A model generated the notes under the pieces. It made no database searches, was not told the DNA's origin, and saw only the letters and a program-made list of their open reading frames with translations. A DNA stretch of 64,000 nt. Origin: Limnohabitans sp. T6-20 (lineage in GTDB: Bacteria; Pseudomonadota; Gammaproteobacteria; Burkholderiales; Burkholderiaceae_C). Location: contig NZ_NERW01000001.1 in NCBI RefSeq assembly GCF_003063505.1, positions 132,001 to 196,000 on the forward strand. The letters are read 5' to 3'. Shown here piece after piece: positions 29,402 to 38,735 of this stretch. Within the stretch, counting starts at the first letter, position 1; every line of letters begins with the position of its first letter. Both the position numbers and the translations under genes were made by a program.

Positions 29402-29892
29402 TCAGCGCATCAATGCCTCGCGTTGACGGATGACGACCTCATGCATTCTTTGGCGTGTCGCTCGCCGAATATCAAATGACTCGATCAGCGTGGTCCACTG
29501 ATCCACCACTTCGAGCATGGCATCCAGCCTTTGAGCTGCCCACCTTGCATCGAGCCCGCCTTGCTGCGCCAATTTCGTCAAATGACTGCGGGTGATGTTC
29601 AGCCCTTCTCCGCAGACGTCCATTTGGTGCTCACCACCGGGACCTTCGCTGTAGGTGAGGTCAAAACACGGGGCCAGCTTCCAGTGTCGTTGCGCATCCA
29701 TGCGGTAGGCCAGGTTTTTGGCATGGTCATCTCGGTTGTGAAACAGCACATTGAAGACCGCACGCTCAAACGCCTTTTGCACCTCACGCTCATCGCGCGT
29801 GATCATGCGCGTAGCGCGCCAACAATGCCTTAGAAAATCTTACATGGCCAGTTTTCGCCCCAGCCTTCATAACGGACATACACTTTTTTCAC
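29402..29892 (-). pseudogene. hipA remnant with internal deletion
   Basis: A HipA-type kinase toxin gene reduced to its two ends. The first 21 codons from GTG 29892 read VKKVYVRYEGWGENWPCKIF, a recognisable HipA N-terminus, then a TAA at 29832-29830. The reading resumes at 29806 with the C-terminal kinase lobe: NVLFHNRDDHAKNLAYR with the catalytic Asp region, and CFDLTYSEGP. About 290 residues expected between them are missing, including the ATP-binding lobe, so no active kinase can be made. The GTG overlaps the hipB stop (GTGA). Confidence 0.85.
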
Positions 29893-30224
29893 GGCGTTGC
29901 CTTCGGGATACGGCGCGTGCGAGAGACACGCTGGCGAGCCGGTTTTTGTTGCTGCGCCATGTCCGCAATGGATGCGACAACGGGTTTGAACAAGGGCTGC
30001 AACTGCCCCTCCTGGCCAAGGCACTGGACCAGTTTGATCCAGGCGATCACCGAAGCTTTGCCGGTGTTTTCGAGCGTGTTGAGTGTGCTGCGAGACACAC
30101 CCATGCGCTCGGCCATGTCGGCTTGGGCAATCTCTTTTTGAATACGCAAGCGTTTCAATCGCTGTGCCAAGGCCAGTGATATCTCCTCAGCCGAAGAGAA
30201 ATTAAAGTCTGAGAATTCCATCAT
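29889..30224 (-). CDS. HipB-like XRE-family antitoxin/regulator
   Basis: A 111-residue DNA-binding protein with an XRE helix-turn-helix at about residues 20-75 (LRIQKEIAQADMAERMGVSR, STLNTLENTGKASVIAWIKL) and a basic C-terminal tail (RQRVSRTRRIPK). It precedes the hipA remnant with a four-base overlap, as in complete hipBA operons. The gene is intact and its start codon lies inside a 36-bp palindrome that is its probable operator, so it may still repress its own promoter although the toxin is gone. Confidence 0.85.
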   Translation of the reverse strand: MMEFSDFNFSSAEEISLALAQRLKRLRIQKEIAQADMAERMGVSRSTLNTLENTGKASVIAWIKLVQCLGQEGQLQPLFKPVVASIADMAQQQKPARQRVSRTRRIPKATP

Positions 30225-30252
30225 TGTTCGATTTTATTCGAACAATGATGGA
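30217..30252. promoter_or_regulatory. Perfect palindrome at hipB start, candidate HipB operator
   Basis: TCCATCATTGTTCGA and its exact complement TCGAACAATGATGGA, 15-bp arms around TTTTAT. It covers the hipB start codon and lies 30 bp past the end of the ABC-transporter operon. Long palindromes of this type are usual autoregulatory sites of HipB proteins. Confidence 0.7.
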
Positions 30253-30281
30253 TATTTCAATCTTTAAAGCACCCTATGGCA

Positions 30282-31277
30282 TCAGATCACCACGTGACAA
30301 GCGATCTTGATGCCTTTGAAGTCGCGCAGCGGCGGGCGTTCGGCCCGGCAGATGTCGGTCGCCTGAGGGCAACGCGGATGGAAAGTGCAGCCGCTCGGTG
30401 GGTTGAGCGGGTTGGGCACTTCGCCTTGCACGGGGGTACGGGCGCGGCCCGTGTCGTGCATTTTGGGAATCGCATCCAGCAGCATCTTGGTGTAAGGGTG
30501 CTGCGGGTTGCCAAACAGGGTGTGTTTGTCGGCCAACTCGACCAGTCGACCCAAATACATCACGCCCACTTGGTCGCTCACGTGGCGCACCACGGCCAGG
30601 TTGTGGCTGATGAACAGATAGGTCAGGCCCCGCTCGCGCTGCAGGTCTTTCATGATGTTGAGCACCTGTGCCTGTACGCTCACGTCGAGCGCCGAGGTCG
30701 GCTCGTCACACACCAAAAACTCGGGCGCAGTGGCCAGTGCGCGGGCAATCGAGATGCGCTGGCGCTGACCGCCTGAGAACTGGTGTGGGTACTTGACCAT
30801 GTCGAGCGGCGACAGGCCCACCGATTGGAGCAACTCGGCCACGCGGGCTTTGAGTTCGTCGGCGTCGCTGATCAGGCCGTGCTCTTTGAGCGGCTCGCCG
30901 ATGATGTTGTCCACCGTCCATCGCGGGTTCAAGCTGGCATACGGGTCCTGAAAAATCATCTGGATGCGCTGGCGCATCTTTTGTGAATCGGATGACTTGA
31001 AGGCCGCGTGGGCGTCTTGCCCGTCAAAGGTCAAGCCACCGCGTGTGGGTTCGTACAGACCCACCAGCAAACGGGCTACGGTGCTTTTGCCGCAGCCAGA
31101 CTCGCCCACCAGAGCCAGGGTTTTGCCTCGCTCGATTTCAAAGCTCACACCATCCACAGCATTCAGCAGCTGCCGGGGTTTGCCCTCGAGCACTCGGTTC
31201 AGCCACGGAGCCGACACATCGAAAGTTTTGGCCAGGTCGTGGGCAACGACCAAGGCTTGGGGTTTGGTGTCGCTCAT
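30282..31277 (-). CDS. Peptide-type ABC transporter ATP-binding protein (DppF/OppF-like)
   Basis: A 331-residue ATPase: Walker [10 protein letters not shown], signature [14 protein letters not shown], Walker [15 protein letters not shown], and the C-terminal oligopeptide-transporter extension with CTFHPRCP near residue 300. It powers import together with the second ATPase encoded just upstream (ATGA overlap). It is the last gene of the seven-gene operon; no separate terminator was found after it. Confidence 0.93.
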   Translation of the reverse strand: MSDTKPQALVVAHDLAKTFDVSAPWLNRVLEGKPRQLLNAVDGVSFEIERGKTLALVGESGCGKSTVARLLVGLYEPTRGGLTFDGQDAHAAFKSSDSQKMRQRIQMIFQDPYASLNPRWTVDNIIGEPLKEHGLISDADELKARVAELLQSVGLSPLDMVKYPHQFSGGQRQRISIARALATAPEFLVCDEPTSALDVSVQAQVLNIMKDLQRERGLTYLFISHNLAVVRHVSDQVGVMYLGRLVELADKHTLFGNPQHPYTKMLLDAIPKMHDTGRARTPVQGEVPNPLNPPSGCTFHPRCPQATDICRAERPPLRDFKGIKIACHVVI

Positions 31278-32242
31278 GCAGCGCTCCCATCATGCAGCCA
31301 GCAGGCAGCGCGGTTGGCCCCTGCATTGACCAACTCGGGCCTTTCTTGCCTGCAGCGGTCGAAGGCTTTGGGGCAGCGCGGGTTGAAGGCGCATCCTTGC
31401 GGGATGGCGTTCAGGCGCGGCATGGCGCCGTCAATCTGGTTCAAGCGTTCGCGGTCACTGTCCATGTCGGGGATGGAGGCCATCAGGCCTGCGGTGTAAG
31501 GGTGGGCCGGGTGGTTGATGACCTGGTGCACCGGGCCGATTTCGGCCACGCGTCCGGCATACAGCACGGCCACGCGGTCACAGGTTTCGGCAATGACGCC
31601 CATGTCGTGCGTGATCAGCATGACGGCAGCGCCCCGGTCCTTGCAGACTTTTTTGAGCAAGCTGATGATCTGCGCCTGGATCGACACATCGAGCGCGGTG
31701 GTCGGCTCGTCGGCCACGATAAGCTGCGGCTCGGCAGCCAAGGCCAGCGCAATCACCACACGCTGGCGCATGCCACCCGAAAATTGGTGCGGGTAATGGT
31801 CGATGCGCTCTTCTGCGGCCGAAATGCCGGTGTCTTTGAGCAAATCAATAGCGCGTTGGCGGGCCTCTTGGGGCGTCACCGGCAGGTGCGCCAAAATGGT
31901 TTCGGTCAGTTGCCGACCAATGGTGTACAGCGGGTTGAGCGAGGTCAACGGGTCCTGAAAAATCGCCCCGATTTTGCGGCCCCGAATGTGGCGCATCTGA
32001 TCGGCATTCAAGTCATCGATGCGCTGGCCTTCCAGCACGATTTGTCCGCTGGCCACACGGCCCGGTGGCTCCAGCAGGCCAATGATGGCCGCGCCCGTGA
32101 GCGATTTGCCTGCACCCGATTCACCCACCACACCGAGAATTTCTCCAGGGGCGATGTCGAATGAAATATCGTCCAGCGCACGCAAAGTGCCGTGGCGGCT
32201 GGGGAATTCCACCACCAGGTTTTTGACTTGTAAAAGACTCAT
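31274..32242 (-). CDS. Peptide-type ABC transporter ATP-binding protein (DppD/OppD-like)
   Basis: A 322-residue ATPase with Walker [10 protein letters not shown], signature [14 protein letters not shown], Walker [15 protein letters not shown] and the C-terminal motif [14 protein letters not shown] typical of the OppD/F subgroup. It overlaps the permease gene upstream and the second ATPase downstream by four bases each. It pairs with the DppF-like protein to drive the permease heterodimer. Confidence 0.93.
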   Translation of the reverse strand: MSLLQVKNLVVEFPSRHGTLRALDDISFDIAPGEILGVVGESGAGKSLTGAAIIGLLEPPGRVASGQIVLEGQRIDDLNADQMRHIRGRKIGAIFQDPLTSLNPLYTIGRQLTETILAHLPVTPQEARQRAIDLLKDTGISAAEERIDHYPHQFSGGMRQRVVIALALAAEPQLIVADEPTTALDVSIQAQIISLLKKVCKDRGAAVMLITHDMGVIAETCDRVAVLYAGRVAEIGPVHQVINHPAHPYTAGLMASIPDMDSDRERLNQIDGAMPRLNAIPQGCAFNPRCPKAFDRCRQERPELVNAGANRAACWLHDGSAA

Positions 32243-33150
32243 CGCAATCTCGGATTCAGCGCGTCGCGCAACCAGTCACCTAACAAGTTGACCGACAGGG
32301 CAATCAACACCAGCATCAGCCCCGGAAAAATCGTGATCCACCACTCGCCCGAGAACAAATAGTCATTGCCCACGCGAATGAGCGTGCCCAGCGATGGCGA
32401 AGTGGGCGGCGCCCCCACGCCCAAAAACGACAACGTGGCCTCGGTGATGATGGCCGTGGCCACCTGAATGGTGGCCAGCACCATGACCGGCCCCATCACG
32501 TTGGGCAACACGTGCTTGACCATGATGCGCAAAGGTGCAACACCGGTCACACGGGCCGCTTGCACGTATTCTTTGTTGCGCTCGACCAAGGTGGTGCCGC
32601 GCACCGTGCGGGCATATTGCACCCAACCCGTGAGCGAGATCGAAATGATCAGCACCCCAAAGGCCAGAGATTCGTTGGCGTTGGGGAACAAGGCACGCCC
32701 CACTCCCGCGATCAACAAAGCCACGAGGATGGCAGGAAAAGACAGCATCACATCGCACAAGCGCATGAGCAAGGCGTCGACCCAGCCCCCTCGAAAGCCA
32801 GCCAACAGCCCCATGGCCACACCAAAAGCCACCGACAAAAGCACAGAGGCCAAACCCACCACCAAGGAAATGCGCGAGCCGTAAATCAAGGCCGACAAAA
32901 TGTCGCGCCCCTGATCGTCGGTGCCGAGCAAAAATTTGGTGGTGCCACCCTCCAGCCACGAAGGCGGCAAGCGGGCATCGCTCAACTCCAGCGTGGTCAG
33001 ATCAAATGGGTTGGTGGGAGAAACCCACCCGGCAAAGACCGAACAAAAAAGGCACACCAAGGCGATGGCAGCCGCCACCATCGCCGTGGGCGATTGGCGG
33101 AAGCTGTAACCAACATCGCTGTGCCACCATCGTTGCCAAGTGGATTGCAT
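32239..33150 (-). CDS. Peptide-type ABC transporter permease (DppC-like)
   Basis: A 303-residue permease with an N-terminal helix (MVAAAIALVCLFCSVFAGWV), a short periplasmic loop, and five further helices. The cytoplasmic EAA-type loop reads EYVQAARVTGVAPLRIMVKH near residue 195. It partners the DppB-like permease, which is encoded about 3 kb further upstream in the operon because a hydrolase and a binding-protein gene lie between them. Confidence 0.93.
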   Translation of the reverse strand: MQSTWQRWWHSDVGYSFRQSPTAMVAAAIALVCLFCSVFAGWVSPTNPFDLTTLELSDARLPPSWLEGGTTKFLLGTDDQGRDILSALIYGSRISLVVGLASVLLSVAFGVAMGLLAGFRGGWVDALLMRLCDVMLSFPAILVALLIAGVGRALFPNANESLAFGVLIISISLTGWVQYARTVRGTTLVERNKEYVQAARVTGVAPLRIMVKHVLPNVMGPVMVLATIQVATAIITEATLSFLGVGAPPTSPSLGTLIRVGNDYLFSGEWWITIFPGLMLVLIALSVNLLGDWLRDALNPRLR

Positions 33151-33159
33151 GTTCAGCCC

Positions 33160-34743
33160 TTAAGGTTTGACGGTGATGAATTTCCAGGCCATGCCGTTGT
33201 CTGGAAACTGCACAAGCTGAACGTTTTTCTTGGCTGCCCAATTCAGCGCTTGCTGGTGCAAAGGCAGGTGACCGACGTCATCCTGGTGGATCTTCATGGC
33301 TTCACGGATCATCTCGTTGCGCTTTTTCTGGTCGGTTTCAGAAGCCACTTTGTCGGTCAACTCGTCCACCTTGGGGTTGCTGTAAGCGCCCAAGTTGAAC
33401 TGACCACGGCCGCCGTCACCCGGGGTCGACAAGATGGGGTACATCACGTTGTGTGCGTCCACGGTGCTGGCCGTCCAGCCCAGCATGTAAAAGCTGGTGT
33501 TGCGGCTCAGAATTTTGGGGAAATACGTGCCTTTGGTTTCGGCTTCCAGGTTGATCTTGACGCCCACCTTGGCCAAGTTGGCGGCCACGGCCTGGCAAAT
33601 TTCTGCATCGTTGACGTAACGGTCATTCGGGCAGTTCATCTTGACCTCAAACCCGTTGGGGTAACCCGCTTCGGCCAGCAATTTCTTGGAAGCCTCCACG
33701 TCGTAAGGCAAACGCTTGGCCAGATCGGCCGGGAAGCCGTTGACCTGTGGGGGGTACATCAGCGCCAAAGGTGTGGCCGCACCGCGCATCACACGGCTCT
33801 TGATGGTTTCGATGTCAATGGCCTGGTAAAACGCTTTGCGGACACGGATGTCCTTGAAGGGGTTTTTGCCTTTGACGTTGGAGTAAAGCAATTCATCGCG
33901 CTTTTGGTCCATGCCCAAGAAAATGGCGCGCAGCTCAGGGCCTTGCATCACCTTGAGCTTGTCGTTGGCCTTCAGGCGCTCGACGTCTTGTACCGGCACG
34001 GGCTCCATCACATCCAGCTCGCCCGACATCATGGCCGCCACACGGGTGGCATCGTTGCCAATGACCGAGAAGATGACTTCATCGACATTGCCGTCGATCT
34101 TGCCCCAGTAATTGTTGTTGCGCACAAAACGGGTTTGCACGTTGGGCTGGCGCTCTTTGACAATGAACGGGCCTGTGCCGTTGGCGCGGAAAGAAGCCGC
34201 GTTTTCAATGCCTTTGCGGCGATCCACGGGCTTGGTGGCTTGGTTCTCTTCGCACCACTTCTTGCTCATGATGTGCCAGTGCGTGATCAACTCGGGCACG
34301 ATGGGGAACGGCTGCGTGGTGATGATGTCGATCGTGTGGTCGTTGATCTTTTTGATCTCTTTGAACATGCCCACATAGCTCTTCATGTCGGAGCCATCGC
34401 CCTTGGCGCGCTCATAGCTGAAGATCACGTCGTCGGCAGTAAAGGGCGAACCATCGTGAAACTTGACGCCCTTGCGCAGGTCAAAACGCCACACGGTGGG
34501 CGCGGTCTGTTTCCAACTGGTGGCCAACAAAGGCGTGAGCTTGAAATTCGCATCGCGCGAGACCAAGGACTCATACACGTTTTCGACCACGGTGATCTGC
34601 AAGGACTCGTTGAGCGAATGCGGGTCCATGGACAAGGCATCGCCCTGGTTGCCAATGCGTACCGTGACGGCAGAAGCCGAGACAGCCGACAAGGCCAGCG
34701 CAGCGGCCAGTGTGGCCACGAGAGGGTTGAGTTTGAAAGCCAT
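33160..34743 (-). CDS. ABC transporter substrate-binding protein, family 5 (second in operon)
   Basis: A 527-residue periplasmic binding protein of the DppA/OppA class. The signal peptide is MAFKLNPLVATLAAALALSA with cleavage near SASA; the mature part has SMDPHSLNESLQITVVENVY and KGVKFHDGSPFTADDVIFSY. AAGGAGAAACCC precedes ATG 34743. It resembles the operon's first binding protein in layout and many motifs (RKALYQAIDIDTI against RKAFYQAIDIETI), showing an old duplication. The ligand is likely a peptide or amino-acid conjugate. Confidence 0.92.
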   Translation of the reverse strand: MAFKLNPLVATLAAALALSAVSASAVTVRIGNQGDALSMDPHSLNESLQITVVENVYESLVSRDANFKLTPLLATSWKQTAPTVWRFDLRKGVKFHDGSPFTADDVIFSYERAKGDGSDMKSYVGMFKEIKKINDHTIDIITTQPFPIVPELITHWHIMSKKWCEENQATKPVDRRKGIENAASFRANGTGPFIVKERQPNVQTRFVRNNNYWGKIDGNVDEVIFSVIGNDATRVAAMMSGELDVMEPVPVQDVERLKANDKLKVMQGPELRAIFLGMDQKRDELLYSNVKGKNPFKDIRVRKAFYQAIDIETIKSRVMRGAATPLALMYPPQVNGFPADLAKRLPYDVEASKKLLAEAGYPNGFEVKMNCPNDRYVNDAEICQAVAANLAKVGVKINLEAETKGTYFPKILSRNTSFYMLGWTASTVDAHNVMYPILSTPGDGGRGQFNLGAYSNPKVDELTDKVASETDQKKRNEMIREAMKIHQDDVGHLPLHQQALNWAAKKNVQLVQFPDNGMAWKFITVKP

Positions 34744-34789
34744 GGGTTTCTCCTTGTTGAATGAATTCACTGAACCAAACTGAAGCACA

Positions 34790-36034
34790 TCAATCCTTGT
34801 GCACCGGCAAAGCCTGCTCGACCAAACTGGCATGCAATGCGGCGCCCAAGGGCAAAATTTCGTCGTTGAAGTCGTAGCGGCTGTTGTGCAGCGGGTGCGG
34901 CCCCGGCCCGTGCGGCAGGCCTTGGCCAATGCGGATGTAGGCACCAGGCACCGCTTGCAGCATGAAAGAGAAATCTTCGCCGCCCATGCTGGGCAGCATG
35001 TTGCGCCACACCTTGTCTTCGCCCACCAGGCTGGCGGCCACATCGCAGGCAAAGTTGGCTTCGGGCACGGTGTTCACGGTGGCCGGATAAGTGCGTTCGT
35101 AGTGCAGCTCGGCCGATGCGCCAAAGCCTTGCGCAATGCCAGTACACAAAGAACGCAGGCGCTCTTCGATCTGGTCTTGCACGCTTTCGCTGTAGGTGCG
35201 TACCGTGCCCACCAAGGTCACTTCACCCGGAATCACGCTCATCGCACCGGGGTGGCCACCCTGCATTGAGCAGATACTGACCACCGCTTGGTCAAACGCC
35301 GACAAGCTGCGCGAAACCACGCTTTGGGCTGCCGTGATGATGTGGCCCGCCACCAGCACCGGGTCGATGGCTTGGTGCGGACGTGCGCCGTGGCCACCTT
35401 TGCCGCGAATCAAAATCTCGATCCGGTCCACCGCCGCCTGCATGGGGCCGGGCGTGATGCCAATCACGCCCAAAGGCGTTTCGGGCGAGTTGTGCTGGGC
35501 ATAAACCTGCTCGCAGGGAAAACGCTCAAACAAGCCGTCTTGCATCATGGCCCGCGCGCCGGCGTAGCCTTCTTCGCCTGGCTGAAAAATCAGCACGGCC
35601 GTGCCGTCAAAGCGTCGGGTCTCGGCCAAGTAGCGGGCTGCGCCCATCAGCATGGCGGTGTGGCCGTCGTGGCCACAGCCGTGCATCAAGCCCGGCGTGC
35701 CCGATTTCCAAGTGCATTCGTTGAACTCGGTCAAGGGCAGTGCGTCCATGTCGGCGCGCAGACCAATCATGCGGCCGGGGTTGCTGGCCGAGCGGCCTTG
35801 GCCGTGCACCAAAGCCACCACGCCGGTTTTGCCGATGCCGGTGTGGATGCTGTCCACACCGCAAACCTGCAGCATTTCGGCCACGCGGCGTGCGGTGTAA
35901 ACCTCTTCAAAGCCCAGTTCGGGGTGGGCGTGCAGGTCACGCCGGAAAGCCGTGAGTTCGGGGTGAAATTGCGCAATGCGCGCAAACGCGGCACCGCGCC
36001 CCAACACCGATTGCAAAGAAGCGCCCATGCTCAA
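34790..36034 (-). CDS. M20-family amidohydrolase (hippurate hydrolase-like)
   Basis: A 414-residue metallopeptidase-type amidohydrolase. Metal and active-site motifs are IGLRADMDALPL, MHGCGHDGHTAML, QPGEEGYAGARAM and a C-terminal GGEDFSFML; the dimerisation domain has GKGGHGARPHQAIDP. Enzymes of this group cleave N-acyl or aryl amino acids and some small peptides in the cytoplasm. Its place inside the transporter operon, overlapping dppB-like by four bases, suggests it processes the imported substrate. No signal peptide is visible. Confidence 0.93.
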   Translation of the reverse strand: MSMGASLQSVLGRGAAFARIAQFHPELTAFRRDLHAHPELGFEEVYTARRVAEMLQVCGVDSIHTGIGKTGVVALVHGQGRSASNPGRMIGLRADMDALPLTEFNECTWKSGTPGLMHGCGHDGHTAMLMGAARYLAETRRFDGTAVLIFQPGEEGYAGARAMMQDGLFERFPCEQVYAQHNSPETPLGVIGITPGPMQAAVDRIEILIRGKGGHGARPHQAIDPVLVAGHIITAAQSVVSRSLSAFDQAVVSICSMQGGHPGAMSVIPGEVTLVGTVRTYSESVQDQIEERLRSLCTGIAQGFGASAELHYERTYPATVNTVPEANFACDVAASLVGEDKVWRNMLPSMGGEDFSFMLQAVPGAYIRIGQGLPHGPGPHPLHNSRYDFNDEILPLGAALHASLVEQALPVHKD

Positions 36035-37014
36035 TGCCCCCCGGGCTTGCCCACGCGCAGGCGCGGGTCGACCACAAAGTAAAGCAAATCAACAATCAAG
36101 TTGATGGCCACAAAAATCAGAGCGATCAGGCACAAATAAGCGGCCATGACCGGGATGTCTGCAAACGTGACCGCCTGAATGAACAACAGCCCCATACCGG
36201 GCCACTGGAACACCGTTTCGGTGATGATGGCAAATGCGATCAGGCCGCCCAACTGCAAGCCGGTGATGGTGAGCACCGGAACCAAGGTGTTTTTGAGGGC
36301 ATGGCCAAAGTGGATGGCACGGTTGGACAGGCCGCGGGCACGGGCGAACTTGATGTAGTCGGTGCGCAGCACCTCCAGCATTTCGGCACGCACCAAGCGC
36401 ATGATCAAAGTCAGCTGAAAAATCGCCAGCGTGACCGCAGGCAACACGATGTGGTGCCAGCCCTTGGCCGTCAACAAACCGCTGGACCACCAGCCCATTT
36501 GCACCACCTCGCCTCGGCCAAAACTTGGGAACCAACCCAGCATCACAGCGAACACCAAAATCAGCAAAATGCCGATCAGGAAAGTAGGCAAAGACACGCC
36601 GAGCAGTGACACGGTCATGATCAACTGGCTGATCCAGGTGCCACGGCGCAGCGCCGCATAAACCCCCATGGGCACCCCGATGGCCAAGGCCAGTGTGGCG
36701 GCCACCAGCGCCAGCTCCAGCGTGGCGGGCAGACGCTCGGCAATCAGACGGGACACCTTGGCACCTTGACGCAGACTCAAGCCAAACTCGCCTTGCACCG
36801 CGTTCGACAAGAAGTGCCAAAACTGCACGAAGAAAGGCTGGTCCAGGCCCAGGCCTTCGCGCAATTCCTTGATCTGATCGGGCGTGGCGTCTTGTCCCAG
36901 CAAGAACACCACCGGGTCGCCCACATACTGGAACAGCAAAAAGGCAATGAAAGCCACTGTGATCATGACGACCACCGCCTGAATCAGGCGCTGCAAAATA
37001 AAAGCGAGCATCAA
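36031..37014 (-). CDS. Peptide-type ABC transporter permease (DppB-like)
   Basis: A 327-residue permease. The first helix (FILQRLIQAVVVMITVAFIA) and the loop VFLLGQDATPDQIKELREGL are typical of DppB, followed by five helices and the EAA loop DYIKFARARGLSNRAIHFGH. The start overlaps the stop of the first binding-protein gene and its end overlaps the hydrolase gene, so translation is coupled across all three. Confidence 0.93.
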   Translation of the reverse strand: MMLAFILQRLIQAVVVMITVAFIAFLLFQYVGDPVVFLLGQDATPDQIKELREGLGLDQPFFVQFWHFLSNAVQGEFGLSLRQGAKVSRLIAERLPATLELALVAATLALAIGVPMGVYAALRRGTWISQLIMTVSLLGVSLPTFLIGILLILVFAVMLGWFPSFGRGEVVQMGWWSSGLLTAKGWHHIVLPAVTLAIFQLTLIMRLVRAEMLEVLRTDYIKFARARGLSNRAIHFGHALKNTLVPVLTITGLQLGGLIAFAIITETVFQWPGMGLLFIQAVTFADIPVMAAYLCLIALIFVAINLIVDLLYFVVDPRLRVGKPGGH

Positions 37015-38618
37015 TTGACCTTGATCAGTGACCAGTCGAGGCGGTTATCGGCGCGGTGAACCACGTCGACGTTTTTCTTCATGGCCCAGGGAATGACCTG
37101 GTTGTGCAGAGGAATGTGCGCCACGGTGTCGTTTTGCAATTGCAGGCCTTCGGTCAGCAAGCGGTTGCGCACAGGCAAGTCGGTTTCGGTTTTTACCCGG
37201 TCCACAATGTAATCCATGCGGGGGTTACTGTAGCGGCCCACGTTGTAGTTACCGTCCCCCCCTGTGCCTACGCTGCGCACCAGCGACTGCAGGCTGTACA
37301 AAGCATCAAACGTCGGCACGCCCCAGCCCAGCATGTAAATGCTGGCTTCGTAGCGCTGGATCATCGGGAAGTAGGTCACCAAGGGCAAGGTGCGCAGCTT
37401 GGCTTTGACCCCCACTTTGGCCCACATGGCGGTGATGGCCTGGCAAATTTCTTCGTCATTGATGTAACGGTTGTTGGGGCAGGCAAAGTCCACCTCAAAG
37501 CCTTGTGGATACCCGGCTTCGGCCAGCAGCTTTTTGGACGCATCTTGCGAGTAGGGGAAACGGGTGTCCACATCCTTGGTCCAGCCATTGACCTGCGGGG
37601 CCACCACCGAGCCCGTGTTTTGCGACAGGCCGCGCATGGTCACGCGGTGGATGGTGTCGATGTCGATGGCTTGGTAGAGCGCTTTGCGCACTTTCACATC
37701 CTTGAGCGGGTTTTTGCCCTTGACGTTGGAGCCAGGCAGCTCGTCACGGTGCTGGTCGAGCCCCAAGAAGATGGTTCGGTTTTCAACACCATCAATCACC
37801 TTCAGGTTGGGGTTGGTGCGCATGCGGCCCAAGTCTTGTGGGCTGGGGTCAAGCACAAAGTCGATCTCGCCGGACAGCAAAGCGGCAGCGCGGGTGGCTT
37901 CGTTCTTGATAGGGGTGTAGATGATCTCGGTCACGTTGGAAGGCGCTTCTGCCCAACCCCACCAGTTGGGGTTTTTCACCAGCACGAGTTTTTGGTCAGG
38001 CTGCCATTCCTTGACCATGTAAGCCCCGCTGCCCATGGCGTTGCGGTGTGCAAAGTTTTCGTCCTTGGTTTTGCCGTCCTTGGGCTCCACCGACTTGTTC
38101 TTTTCAGCCCAAGCCTTGCTCATGATGCGCAGCTCGGTCAGCTGGTTCATCAGCACCGGGTTGGGGCCACTCAACAGGATGTCGACCGTGTTGGCATCGA
38201 CCTTCACCACTTTGCTGAAGCCTTGGGTGTAAACGTTGAAGTTGGAGGTCTTGGCGCGTGCCCGCTCCAGAGAGAAAACCACATCGTCGGCCGTCAGTGG
38301 CGAACCATCGCTGAACTTGACACCCTTGCGCAAATTGAAGCGGTGTTGTGTGGCCGACATTTCTTTCCAAGAGGTGGCCAACTTGGGCTCAACCTTGAAG
38401 GTTTTGCTGTTGTAGTACACCAGCGAGTCAAAAATGGCGGCATGTACGCCGTTGCCTAACGCGTTGTTTTGCGAATGGATGTCGAGTGTAGGGATGTCGC
38501 TGGCGCTGGACCATTTGAAAGGCTTGGCCTGCACTGCGGCGGCCCCGATCAACCCCGCCAAGCCCAAAGACAGAACCAGGGTTTTGGCACAGACAGTCAA
38601 ATTTGCGGCATTTCTCAT
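37011..38618 (-). CDS. ABC transporter substrate-binding protein, family 5 (first in operon)
   Basis: A 535-residue periplasmic binding protein. The signal is LTVCAKTLVLSLGLAGLIGA, cleaved near VQA; mature motifs include IPTLDIHSQNNALGNGVHAA and RKGVKFSDGSPLTADDVVFS. ATG 38618 is chosen over GTG 38627 because AAGGTG lies seven bases before it. That ribosome binding site is inside an inverted repeat (38622-38660), so initiation may be controlled. This gene leads the operon SBP-dppB-M20-SBP-dppC-dppD-dppF. Confidence 0.92.
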   Translation of the reverse strand: MRNAANLTVCAKTLVLSLGLAGLIGAAAVQAKPFKWSSASDIPTLDIHSQNNALGNGVHAAIFDSLVYYNSKTFKVEPKLATSWKEMSATQHRFNLRKGVKFSDGSPLTADDVVFSLERARAKTSNFNVYTQGFSKVVKVDANTVDILLSGPNPVLMNQLTELRIMSKAWAEKNKSVEPKDGKTKDENFAHRNAMGSGAYMVKEWQPDQKLVLVKNPNWWGWAEAPSNVTEIIYTPIKNEATRAAALLSGEIDFVLDPSPQDLGRMRTNPNLKVIDGVENRTIFLGLDQHRDELPGSNVKGKNPLKDVKVRKALYQAIDIDTIHRVTMRGLSQNTGSVVAPQVNGWTKDVDTRFPYSQDASKKLLAEAGYPQGFEVDFACPNNRYINDEEICQAITAMWAKVGVKAKLRTLPLVTYFPMIQRYEASIYMLGWGVPTFDALYSLQSLVRSVGTGGDGNYNVGRYSNPRMDYIVDRVKTETDLPVRNRLLTEGLQLQNDTVAHIPLHNQVIPWAMKKNVDVVHRADNRLDWSLIKVN

Positions 38619-38621
38619 CAA

Positions 38622-38660
38622 AGTCACCTTGATCGTGAATCGTATGGGTCAAAGGTGACT
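38622..38660 (-). promoter_or_regulatory. Inverted repeat sequestering the ribosome binding site of the peptide operon
   Basis: In the mRNA sense, AGTCACCTT pairs exactly with AAGGTGACT 21 bases later, and two more pairs (GA/TC) are possible after a bulge. The second arm contains the AAGG ribosome binding site of the first binding-protein gene. It could be a translational switch or a DNA operator near a possible promoter (TTGCAT, 17 bp, CATACG). Confidence 0.5.
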
Positions 38661-38735
38661 ACTATGCAACATTCAGGCCCGTCTCAGGGAGAGGGAATTC
38701 CCCCAAATCGGGTGTCGCGCACAAGACTGGTGCAA

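Noticed and set aside
26553..30252. A complete genomic island or prophage
   Set aside because: Only one recombinase, a truncated porin and a hipBA remnant are present; no structural, replication or cargo genes and no clear attachment-site repeats.
32512..34764. 750-codon plus-strand open frame across dppC and the second binding protein
   Set aside because: It crosses two real genes on the other strand and has the His/Gln/Ala-rich look of antisense frames in GC-rich DNA.
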